From Candidatus Methanosuratincola subterraneus (lineage in GTDB: Archaea; Thermoproteota; Methanomethylicia; Methanomethylicales; Methanomethylicaceae): DNA of 64,000 nucleotides. Under the pieces are notes generated by a model that worked only from the letters and a program-made list of their open reading frames with translations, was not told where the DNA came from and made no database searches. The stretch is from NCBI GenBank assembly GCA_004028775.1, contig RXGA01000001.1:186001-250000 (forward strand), written 5' to 3'. A program made the position numbers and the translations under genes. Shown here in pieces: positions 24,463 to 32,112 of the stretch (position 1 is the stretch's first letter; each line of letters starts with the position of its first letter).

Positions 24463-24731
24463 ACACATCAAAACATATTCAATTTGTTCTCTGGCGTTCT
24501 AAAAAATTTAGACCTTCATATATGACAGGATCTCGGACAAGCGGTTTTGGGCTTCCTTGCGGACAACCGCGCCCAGAAGGGCTCGATCCAAAAATTGCAA
24601 CCCCTCAGGCATTCTGGCGGCAGACAAAAACTGGCGGTAGCATGGCTTTCTGGATCGAAAGTTGGTGCCATCAAAATAGGTCGCAAAAGATAAATCTCCT
24701 GATCAATCACCTAATTCCAAAGGTGTCGACA

Positions 24732-25061
24732 ATGGAGGACATAATCGTAACAACAACCGAGCAGGTCCCGGGCTTCAGGGTCGCAAAGATACTCGGGATA
24801 GCTAGGGGTGCGACCGTGAGGGCGAAGCACCTAGGGAAGGACATTGTGGCCGGGCTGAGGAACATCGTCGGCGGCGAGGTTAAGGAATACACTGAGATGC
24901 TCGCCGAGGCTAGGGACATCGCCCTGAAGGGGATGATCCAGAACGCAAAGGAGATGGGCGCTAACGGCGTCATCGGGATCAGGTTCATGACCGCGTCGGT
25001 GGCTGCCGGAGCCGCGGAGGTCTTCGCCTACGGGACCGCGGTCGTTCTCGAGAAGGAATGA
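24732..25061 (+). CDS. YbjQ / UPF0145 family protein
   Basis: A 109-aa cytosolic protein of the YbjQ family, which forms pentameric rings of uncertain (possibly metal-binding) function. Signatures are VTTTEQVPGFRVAKILGIARGATVRAKH and AKEMGANGVIGIRFMTASV. ATG 24732 has AAGGTG 7 bases upstream; the frame is open further left but has no coding look. Confidence 0.85.
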   Translation: MEDIIVTTTEQVPGFRVAKILGIARGATVRAKHLGKDIVAGLRNIVGGEVKEYTEMLAEARDIALKGMIQNAKEMGANGVIGIRFMTASVAAGAAEVFAYGTAVVLEKE

Positions 25062-25066
25062 GCTGC

Positions 25067-25074
25067 TTTTTTTT
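25067..25074 (+). terminator. T8 tract after ybjQ
   Basis: Eight consecutive T residues starting 6 bases after the stop codon; a typical archaeal intrinsic termination signal. No hairpin is obvious. Confidence 0.55.
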
Positions 25075-25491
25075 CTATTTCGACCCAAATGCCCGTTTGC
25101 TGCTGGGCATTTGTGCTCTTGTAATCACCCAATTGGTACTGCGCCGGCCCTCCGGTGGGGTTCTGGAGCAGTCCCGTTGCTGACGCGCCCTCCATCTGGC
25201 AGTCTGACGGAAGATGATCAGATCCTGGCATAAAAAGGTCATTTTCCCCGCCCTCAAATTGAAACGCCTCTTTCAGGCGGGCTGATCGGCGCATCTTGCC
25301 GGATGCCATGAACAATTATGCTCAGTTTCAGCTTGAACCTTGTTCCGACCCAATCGGCTGATTCCGTTCTTTGTTCTTTTTCATTCTACACTTTTTGGAA
25401 TCTTTTCATTTCTTCATTGGGAATGGCTGAACTGCCCCCACCCAAAACCCTAAATCCCCCCTCCGCCGAGTATTTTTATAAGGTGCTGCAG
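25075..25491. other. Intergenic region of about 420 bp
   Basis: No supported gene. The stretch 25350-25410 is T-rich, and a TATA-like GTATTTTTATAAGG (25470-25483) lies just before the next gene. An open frame runs through the right part in phase with the next gene, but its sequence looks non-coding. Confidence 0.4.
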
Positions 25492-25854
25492 ATGCCCAGG
25501 CGGAAGCCGAGGAAGTCGCTGAAGAAGATAATCGACGAGGCTGAGGAGGAGGCGGAGAAGAGGGATCTCTCTTTGGGCCGCCCGCTGGTCGAGGAGATCG
25601 ACGACCTCGTCTGGCACGAGGACGAGATCGTGATCTACTCCCCGACGATGATTGACCTCCCTGCCAAGGTGTACAGGATGATGGCGGGCGGGCTGAAGCG
25701 GCGCGGGTTCAAGGTCTACAGGCAGAAGGGAGTGGAGCTCAGGAACGACCGCCTGGTGAAGACTGACAGGTACATCGTCGAGGGCGAGGGGGCTGCGGAG
25801 GAGGCTGCGATCTGCGCGAGGCTCAACAACCTCTCGATCGTCGAAGCCTGCTGA
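25492..25854 (+). CDS. Conserved-looking small protein of unknown function
   Basis: A 120-aa basic/acidic soluble protein. The N-terminus is a charged helix (RKPRKSLKKIIDEAEEEAEKRD), followed by DLVWHEDEIVIYSPTMIDLPAKVYRMMAGGLKRRGFKVYRQKG, and the C-terminal part looks alpha/beta. I recognise no family. ATG 25492 has AGGTG 7 bases upstream. A TATA-like element lies only 11 bp before it, too close to drive this start, so either transcription begins further upstream or translation begins later (TTG 25573). Confidence 0.65.
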   Translation: MPRRKPRKSLKKIIDEAEEEAEKRDLSLGRPLVEEIDDLVWHEDEIVIYSPTMIDLPAKVYRMMAGGLKRRGFKVYRQKGVELRNDRLVKTDRYIVEGEGAAEEAAICARLNNLSIVEAC

Positions 25855-26072
25855 TCACACGGTGGCTACAAAAACCGATTGCATCCTCATCTTATTTGTT
25901 CCAGCTTTGATCAAAACAGCATGGATTTATCCTTACTTTATGCCTTGTCGTGGAGCGCTTTGCGCCCTTTCTCCTGAAGATTGTGTTGCTTTTTCCGACT
26001 GGTTGGCTCCCTGTCCGCCAAATTGGCGTCCAGCCCTTTTTTTAATATCATACCCAGCTCCATTATTGCTAT

Positions 26073-26092
26073 AAGTAAGAAGTTTCTTACTT
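26073..26092. promoter_or_regulatory. Perfect 9-bp inverted repeat, likely operator of the AbrB-PIN pair
   Basis: AAGTAAGAA-GT-TTCTTACTT is an exact inverted repeat between a TATA-like GCTATAAG (26068-26075) and the antitoxin start at 26108. Its position over the expected transcription start (about 26095-26100) fits autorepression by the antitoxin-toxin complex. Confidence 0.6.
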
Positions 26093-26107
26093 TATTGGGG
26101 TGAGCTT

Positions 26108-26368
26108 GTGGTCGAGGCGTCCACAACTAAAATTTCCTCCAAAGGGCAAGTGGTCATACCTGCGAATGTACGCAAAGCCGCCCGTCTGAGGGAGGGCGAA
26201 AAAGTCTTGGTTGTTGCCATAGGCGACACGGTGGTCCTCAAGAAAATGATTGACAGGTCCTTTGAGGAGGCCATGAAGCCTGTTTGGGAAAAGGTCAGAA
26301 AAATGGGGCTTTCGGAGCAGGACATAGATGCCATCATCGAGGAAGCGCGTGCCCAAGGCAGTCCTTGA
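26108..26368 (+). CDS. AbrB-type antitoxin
   Basis: An 86-aa AbrB/MazE-like DNA-binding protein: TTKISSKGQVVIPANVRKAARLREGEKVLVV is the swapped-hairpin domain. The acidic C-terminal helix (LSEQDIDAIIEEARAQ) would contact the toxin. Start is GTG 26108, with GGTGAG upstream. Its end overlaps the PIN gene by 20 bp. Confidence 0.85.
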   Translation: MVEASTTKISSKGQVVIPANVRKAARLREGEKVLVVAIGDTVVLKKMIDRSFEEAMKPVWEKVRKMGLSEQDIDAIIEEARAQGSP

Positions 26369-26768
26369 TACCAATGTTTGGGTCTCCGCGCTGATCTGGG
26401 GCGGAAGGCCTTCTGAGGTGGTGCATGCTGCAGAAGATGGAATGATCAAGATCTTCGCGTCTAAGGAGATCATCGAGGAGATAAGCCAAGTTTTGGAATA
26501 CCCCAAGATCAAAAGGGTTTATGAGGCTGCAGGCATGCGCCACGAAGAACTGATTGAGACCATAATTGGGATCTCCAAGTTGGTCAATGCGAGCCTGAAA
26601 GTCACACTCATAGCCGAGCGTCCTGCAGACGACAAGTTCATCGAGTGCGCCTTGGCAGCAGGCGCAGGCTACATAGTCAGCGGAGATAGGCACCTGCTGA
26701 AAAAAGCCGGTTATGAGAAGATCCGGATCGTGCCGGTTGGCGAGTTTCTTGGAATATTGAAAAAATGA
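26349..26768 (+). CDS. PIN-domain toxin (COG1569-type)
   Basis: Predicted RNase of the PIN fold, 139 aa from GTG 26349 (ATG 26328 also possible). It begins PKAVLDTNVWVSALIWGG with the first catalytic Asp and contains PADDKFIECALAAGAGYIVSGDRHLL with the remaining acidic residues. The IIEEISQVLEYPKI segment is characteristic of this toxin subfamily. It pairs with the AbrB gene it overlaps. Confidence 0.85.
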   Translation: MPKAVLDTNVWVSALIWGGRPSEVVHAAEDGMIKIFASKEIIEEISQVLEYPKIKRVYEAAGMRHEELIETIIGISKLVNASLKVTLIAERPADDKFIECALAAGAGYIVSGDRHLLKKAGYEKIRIVPVGEFLGILKK

Positions 26769-27003
26769 GCTTATATCTGTCGAAAATACGCGCAATCCCA
26801 CGCCATTCTTCTGCGCCCTCGATAGCGCCCTCTTCTCTTGGCGTCTCCTCGTATAGCTTCCATTCGATGCCTTGGCACGGTCGCCGTTATTGATCCATGG
26901 CGCGTTTTTGGCACTCTGTGGGGGAACCGAATGCTTTTTCTGTCGCCTCCTACCCATTCATTCTCCAACATCTGATTTCGTTCCGTTTGCGGCTGGTGTC
27001 CTT

Positions 27004-28476
27004 ATGGAGAAGCACTACGACGTCGTGGTAATCGGCGGAGGCCCCGGGGGTTACGTATGCGCCCTGCGGTCCGCCCAGCTTGGGAAGAAGGTTGCGCTCA
27101 TAGAGAGGGACCAGGTCGGCGGCACATGCCTAAACCGTGGGTGCGTACCGATGAAGGCTTTCCTCTCGGTCGCCAAGACTATCAGGGACGCAAAGAGGGC
27201 CTCCAGGTCCGGGCTGGACGTTCAGGTGAGCCTCAACTTCGAGAGGGTTTCCTCCTGGACGAAGTATGTCGTTGAGAGGTCGAGGAAGGGCATCGAGTTC
27301 CTGCTGAGGTCCAGGGGGGTGGATTTCGTAAAGGGTGAAGCCAGGTTCGCCTCAAGGGGGGCTGTGGAGGTGGCGCCATCCGGGGAAGTAATAAGCGCTG
27401 AGAATTTCGTGGTGGCGACCGGATCGAGGCCTTACGACCTCCCGGACGTGAGGTTCGACGCCAAAGGCGTGATAAGCTCCGACGAAGTATTCGCGATGAA
27501 GAGGCTCCCCAGGTCGATATGCATAGTCGGCGGAGGGGTGATAGGCGTTGAGATGGCTACCGCGCTCGCGGAGATGGGATCGAAGGTATACATAGTGGAG
27601 ATCATGGACCAGCTCCTCCCCGGCTGGTGCCCGGACGTCGTGAAGCCAGTCTACGACTCGCTGGCGAAGCTTGGCGTCGAGATGCGGATAGGGAAGAAGA
27701 TTGTGGGGCTGGAGAGGAGAGAGGGGGAAGGAAAGGAAGGCGGAGCCGCGGGAGGATCATCGAGCGGAGAGCAAGGAAGCGGCTGCAGCGGATCGCCGGA
27801 AGTGTGGTACGCCGCGACGCTCTCGGACGGGAGCACGATAGAGGCTGAGCGCGTCCTCGTCGCGGTGGGCAGGAGGCCGAACACCGACAGCCTCGGGCTT
27901 GAGAGGATTGGGGTGCAGCTTGACAGGAAGGGCTTCGTGGCAGTCAACTCCAGGATGGAGACGGGCGCCCCCGGTGTATTCGCGGTGGGGGACGTGGTCG
28001 GGGTGCCTTACCTGGCGCACAGGGCCTCGGACCACGGGTACCAGGTCGCTGAGATAATCGCGGGGAGGAGGGAGAGGCTGGATCCGCTCCCGGTGCCGTC
28101 CGTCGTCTACTCCGACCCTGAGATAGCGGTCGTCGGGATCGACGATCAGGAGGCTGCGAAGAGGGGGATTGATGCGGTGTCCGGGACGTTCCAGCTCGCG
28201 GCTCTTGCCAGGGCGATGACAATGAACCGCCCGGAGGGGTTCGTGAGGATCGTCGCGGAGAAGGGGAGCGGGAGGATCATTGGGGCCCAGATCGTCGGCG
28301 CGAACGCCTCGGACATGATCGGCGCCTGCGTCCTTGCAGTCCAGAAGGGGCTGAGCCTGGAGGACATCGCGTCTTCGGTGATGCCGCACCCGACCCTGGT
28401 GGAGTCGCTGATGGAGTGCGCGAAGGGGGCGTTGGGCGAGCCGCTCCACGGGGCTGGAAGCGAAAAAAAGGCATGA
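27004..28476 (+). CDS. lpdA: Dihydrolipoamide dehydrogenase-like flavoprotein
   Basis: FAD disulfide oxidoreductase, 490 aa from ATG 27004. FAD fold is VVVIGGGPGGYVCALRSAQLGKKVALIE; the redox pair is Cys42 and Cys47 in GGTCLNRGCVPMK; the NAD fold is ICIVGGGVIGVEMATALAEMG; the C-terminal catalytic His-Glu is in MPHPTLVESLME. No lipoate-dependent E1/E2 or glycine-cleavage genes are nearby, so its partner is unknown. A Gly/Ser/Glu-rich insert (about residues 238-264) interrupts the NAD domain and is not usual. The CVPMK variant replaces the common CIPSK. Confidence 0.85.
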   Translation: MEKHYDVVVIGGGPGGYVCALRSAQLGKKVALIERDQVGGTCLNRGCVPMKAFLSVAKTIRDAKRASRSGLDVQVSLNFERVSSWTKYVVERSRKGIEFLLRSRGVDFVKGEARFASRGAVEVAPSGEVISAENFVVATGSRPYDLPDVRFDAKGVISSDEVFAMKRLPRSICIVGGGVIGVEMATALAEMGSKVYIVEIMDQLLPGWCPDVVKPVYDSLAKLGVEMRIGKKIVGLERREGEGKEGGAAGGSSSGEQGSGCSGSPEVWYAATLSDGSTIEAERVLVAVGRRPNTDSLGLERIGVQLDRKGFVAVNSRMETGAPGVFAVGDVVGVPYLAHRASDHGYQVAEIIAGRRERLDPLPVPSVVYSDPEIAVVGIDDQEAAKRGIDAVSGTFQLAALARAMTMNRPEGFVRIVAEKGSGRIIGAQIVGANASDMIGACVLAVQKGLSLEDIASSVMPHPTLVESLMECAKGALGEPLHGAGSEKKA

Positions 28477-28498
28477 GAAAGGCAAAACCGCAACCGTC

Positions 28499-28504
28499 TT
28501 TTTT
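28499..28504 (+). terminator. T6 tract after lpdA
   Basis: Six T residues 23 bases after the lpdA stop codon, followed by a pyrimidine-rich run; plausible termination signal. Confidence 0.4.
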
Positions 28505-28611
28505 CCCTCTTCGATGCCCCCATCATTTCAATCGGGGGGGAAGCGGTTCTCAACAAACGCGTTCATTTGCCGAAATCTTTCTGGTCCTACGCCGGCGACT
28601 CCAGAAGCCCT

Positions 28612-28764
28612 TTACCGCGGATCTCCTCTGCCATTAATCCATAGCTTTTCCAAGCACTTAAGATCCAGGCGGCAATCCTTCCGTATCTTAATCAACTTGA
28701 GAATCAGAGCTTTGTCCTCAATCACCGATGGCATAGCCATAGAGGCTGTCTTAATCCGCTTTGA
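28612..28764 (-). pseudogene. C-terminal remnant of a PIN-domain (VapC-like) gene
   Basis: A short minus-strand frame reads AMPSVIEDKALILKLIKI...LDLKCLEKLW and ends at 28612. It resembles the last third of PIN toxins and lines up loosely with the intact VapC at 38871-39290 (VPLVTEDKGLRERAK...VSLDQL). The frame is closed by TAA at 28765-28767, so the catalytic N-terminal part is gone. Weak evidence because of the length. Confidence 0.4.
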
Positions 28765-28895
28765 TTATGCTTAGCCTCATATTTTTTGCACTATTCAATT
28801 ATCTTTTAATGTCTATGGTTAATTTTCGATAAACAGTTGAGGTTTTTAGATGTGCTGTTTTATTGGAAGGAATTAAAATTGAAAAATAATCGTCG

Positions 28896-28913
28896 TTATA
28901 AAGTATATATACA
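28896..28913 (+). promoter_or_regulatory. Promoter of the defence-like cassette
   Basis: TTATAAAGTATATATAC offers two overlapping TATA elements in a strongly AT-rich leader. Predicted starts are 28926-28934, about 10-20 bases before the ATG at 28945. Confidence 0.6.
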
Positions 28914-28944
28914 AAAAACGCAAAATTATCCTGCGGTGTGCCTC

Positions 28945-31623
28945 ATGTCTCTAACGATCCGTGAAGCTGTAAGCAAGGGGAAGCTTGTATTCAAGGACTG
29001 GATAAAGACTTTCACCCCGGAGCTGTTCGAAGTAAACTTCTCAGACGTGATAGCCGGAAGGGGGAAGATATACTCCGACCCGGACGAGCTCTTCTCCAAC
29101 ACATACCTCACCGAGAGGATGAGGGACGTCCTGAGGTGGTGCCTGGCGAGGGCTGCCAAGCTATCGGATAATGGAATAATCCACCTGGCTACGGGCTTCG
29201 GCGGTGGGAAGAGCCACTTGCTCTCGCTCCTCTACCATACTTTCAGAACGAGGAGGGTGATAGACCCGCACATACTCGAGGAGCTCTCGCTGGGGGAGGT
29301 CCCAGAAGTCGAGATGGTGGCGGTGGACGGGCACAACCTGGCATACCCCATGTCCTCGCACCAGTCCCTCGGCAAGTACCTGAAGCCGACCAAGGACGAA
29401 ACGGTCAGCGCCCTCGAGTCCGCTGGGAAGCCTGTGGTCTTCTTGATAGACGAGCTGGTAGTCTACTTGGCTAAGATAAAAGAGTCCGAAGCCTCATCCG
29501 AGTTGGCACACCTCCACACGCTCATGGAATCGGTCAAGTCCGCCCCTGGCTGTCTCATGGTGATAAGCAGCCCGAGCGGATCGGCTGCATACGGGAAGGA
29601 GGCGGAGCAGCTTGACCAGGTGGTGCAGAAGAGCAGGACTTCGTCCGCCGCCCTGGCGCTCACCTCCATAACCAACCGCCTCACTGAACCGATAGTCCCA
29701 GTGGAGGCTGCAGACTTCCCCTCGATACTGAAGAAGCGGCTGGTTGAATACGTGGACGACTACACCGCAAAGGCAGTCGAGAACTGCCTCGGGAGGCTCG
29801 TCGGAGGGGTGGGGCTGGACTTCAGCGGCTGCTACCCGTTCCACCCCCTCCTGACCGATGTCCTATACACGAGGGCATCCCAGTTCCCGGGCTTCCAGAA
29901 GACGAGGGACTCGCTCAAGGTAGTGGCCCTGGCTGTGAAGGGGGTGTTGAGGAACCTCGAGAGGGCAGAATTCCACATGATCTCGCCCTCAGAGATGCCC
30001 TTCGACGACCCGGACCTGAAGTCCATCCTGACAAACGAGAAGGTCTTCGGGGTCAACCTGGAGCAGGCGGTCACGAAGGACATACTCGGGACAGCCAGGA
30101 CGAGGCTGGACGGCGGCGCCCCCTACGGCAGCTACGCGAGGGCAGCCTCGGCTGTATTCATGTACTCGCTCCACCCGGAGGAGAGCAAGAAGGGAGCACT
30201 CCCCGAGAACCTCTTCAGGTGCATGGTGCCCACGGTGAAGTCCAAGGATGACGCGGAGAAGCTGCTGGAGAACCTGTACAAGGAATCTGACTTTGTGTGG
30301 AAGAGCGAAGGCAGGTACCTCTTCAAGTCGAAGCAGAACGTCCCCAACATGATAAAGACCCGGGCTAACCAGGTGACGGAACACGAGGTCAAGGAATACG
30401 TCAGGAACACGCTCTTCCAGATCGTCTTCAAGGACGACGCCAGGTGCGCATTCTTCAGCGATCCGAACTTCTTCGCGCCTTCGGAGAACAGGCTGAACAT
30501 CCTCGTCGCCATGTACTGGGATGACAACCCGCAGGTAGCCTTGAGTGGCGCGCTGAGCATCACCGCGAACAATAAGAATACCATCGTCGCTCTCCTGCCG
30601 AACAAAGATCAGGCTGGGCTCCTGACTTATTATGCGAAGCAGGTGCTGGGGGCGGAGAAGGTCATAAAGGAATTGAGGGCTGACAAAGCCCTCTACGGCG
30701 AGGCACGCGCCCTGAAGGACCAATTCGAGGGGAACGCACTCAGCGCGTTCAAGAACATGTACAGCGAGGTCTGGTACTTGTCGGGGACGAACATAAAGCA
30801 AGAGAAGATAGACCCTGCCAGGGGAAATACTTTTGCGGATGCGCTGGTCGACCACCTCAGGCGGAAGCAGAAGCTGGCGGACCCCTCCACCATAGACCCA
30901 TCGGTATACATACCCCAACTGATGGGAATGAGGGACAGGGTGCCCGTTAGGGACCTCTACAAGGATGCCGAGACCATGACAACCCTGCCGTTCGCATTCC
31001 GGGAGGACCTAAGGAAGATCCTGAGCGTCGGGGTCAGGGACGGGGTTGTCGGTGCATTCGAAGGTGTGCTGCCGCCTCTACAGGACCTCACCAAGTACAA
31101 CAAGTGCCACTTCAGGGAGGTTTACGAGGTACAGGACGGGGACACAATCGTCAAGCCTGATCTGGCCACGGAGATCTTGAAGAGGCTGGAGGCGATAGCG
31201 GACGGGGGGAAGGCGGACACAGGGATGGCTGGCGTAACGGCGGCTGCGGGCATTGGTGCCGGCACAGCGGGAATCGACACAAGGACAACGGGCATTGGCA
31301 CAGGGGGCATCGGCTCAATAGGCGGAGGTGCGGCAGGCGTAGGCGCAACGACCACTACCCACACTGAAAGGGAAGTTATAGTTGCCAATATCTCGGATCT
31401 GTACGATGCTCTCAGCAAGAAGACCACCGAGCTGATGATCAACGGTGTGGAGTACGAGCTCGAGGCTGAGTTTACGGGCGCAATATCCGGGCGTCTTACT
31501 GCCAAGACACCCGAAGAGACCTCGGCTATGGTGAGCCTAATCCAGGCGCTCTCGGGTGCTGCTAAGATCCTGCCCTCAGTCAAGTCCACCGTGATCATAA
31601 TAAAGAGGGTGGGCAGCAGTTGA
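28945..31623 (+). CDS. DUF499-type AAA+ ATPase, defence-system ATPase
   Basis: Large P-loop ATPase of 892 aa. Walker A is ATGFGGGKSHLL (about residues 82-93); Walker B is VVFLIDELVVYL (Asp169-Glu170). A second region (about residues 540-640) carries further conserved-looking blocks (NILVAMYWDD, TIVALLPNK). DUF499/PglY-like ATPases recur in BREX-like and other defence islands. Residues about 750-808 form a Gly/Ala/Thr linker (GIGAGTAGIDTR and similar repeats), followed by a compact C-terminal domain. ATG 28945 is chosen because an upstream in-frame extension precedes the promoter. It is first in a four-gene co-oriented cassette and would couple ATP hydrolysis to DNA sensing or remodelling (inference). 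Confidence 0.8.
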   Translation: MSLTIREAVSKGKLVFKDWIKTFTPELFEVNFSDVIAGRGKIYSDPDELFSNTYLTERMRDVLRWCLARAAKLSDNGIIHLATGFGGGKSHLLSLLYHTFRTRRVIDPHILEELSLGEVPEVEMVAVDGHNLAYPMSSHQSLGKYLKPTKDETVSALESAGKPVVFLIDELVVYLAKIKESEASSELAHLHTLMESVKSAPGCLMVISSPSGSAAYGKEAEQLDQVVQKSRTSSAALALTSITNRLTEPIVPVEAADFPSILKKRLVEYVDDYTAKAVENCLGRLVGGVGLDFSGCYPFHPLLTDVLYTRASQFPGFQKTRDSLKVVALAVKGVLRNLERAEFHMISPSEMPFDDPDLKSILTNEKVFGVNLEQAVTKDILGTARTRLDGGAPYGSYARAASAVFMYSLHPEESKKGALPENLFRCMVPTVKSKDDAEKLLENLYKESDFVWKSEGRYLFKSKQNVPNMIKTRANQVTEHEVKEYVRNTLFQIVFKDDARCAFFSDPNFFAPSENRLNILVAMYWDDNPQVALSGALSITANNKNTIVALLPNKDQAGLLTYYAKQVLGAEKVIKELRADKALYGEARALKDQFEGNALSAFKNMYSEVWYLSGTNIKQEKIDPARGNTFADALVDHLRRKQKLADPSTIDPSVYIPQLMGMRDRVPVRDLYKDAETMTTLPFAFREDLRKILSVGVRDGVVGAFEGVLPPLQDLTKYNKCHFREVYEVQDGDTIVKPDLATEILKRLEAIADGGKADTGMAGVTAAAGIGAGTAGIDTRTTGIGTGGIGSIGGGAAGVGATTTTHTEREVIVANISDLYDALSKKTTELMINGVEYELEAEFTGAISGRLTAKTPEETSAMVSLIQALSGAAKILPSVKSTVIIIKRVGSS

Positions 31624-31663
31624 AGAGCGCATATAAAAGAGCAGGGGAGGAGGTCCTAAAATA

Positions 31664-32047
31664 ATGTTGGCACCAAAGCCAGGAGCAGAGATCCGCCTCC
31701 TCTACGACAACTTCAGGTACACCGTTAAGATCGACAGGGCAAGGAAGAGGGCAGTCCTGGTGGAGAGCTTCATGGGGCAGGATAATGCGATCGGCAGGGT
31801 AGGGGGGTGGAGGGCGATGGCGCTCGCCGAGCTGGACAGGCACTTCTCGGGCAGGGACAACCGTGAGAGGGGGTACAGGCTCTTCCTGGCAGCCAAGCTC
31901 CTGCCGGAAGTGGGCGCATCGAGGGCATGCAAAGCTCTCTCCGTCCTCAAAAGGCTGACGCTGGAGGAGACGATATTCTGGGTCTGGCAGTACCACTCCT
32001 ATGGAGCCAGGGCGATCGGGGCGCTGAAGCACATCCACATGAGGTAG
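31664..32047 (+). CDS. Small unknown protein of the defence-like cassette
   Basis: A 127-aa basic protein with no family I can name: FRYTVKIDRARKRAVLVESFMGQDNAIGR, then a helical LDRHFSGRDNRERGYRLFLAAKLLPEVG and a C-terminal aromatic-rich LEETIFWVWQYHSYGARAIGALK. It sits between the DUF499 ATPase and the methylase in the same orientation, with 40- and 65-bp gaps. Context suggests an accessory or specificity factor of the system. Confidence 0.65.
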   Translation: MLAPKPGAEIRLLYDNFRYTVKIDRARKRAVLVESFMGQDNAIGRVGGWRAMALAELDRHFSGRDNRERGYRLFLAAKLLPEVGASRACKALSVLKRLTLEETIFWVWQYHSYGARAIGALKHIHMR

Positions 32048-32112
32048 TGGCTTTGACCGACCGGCCAGCAACTGAGGGAAAATGTTGTTACATGAATTTT
32101 TGGTGATGGTCA

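Noticed and set aside
25470-25483. TATA-like GTATTTTTATAAGG as the promoter of the gene at 25492
   Set aside because: It is 11 bp from the ATG, which would then be upstream of the transcription start; kept only as a note.
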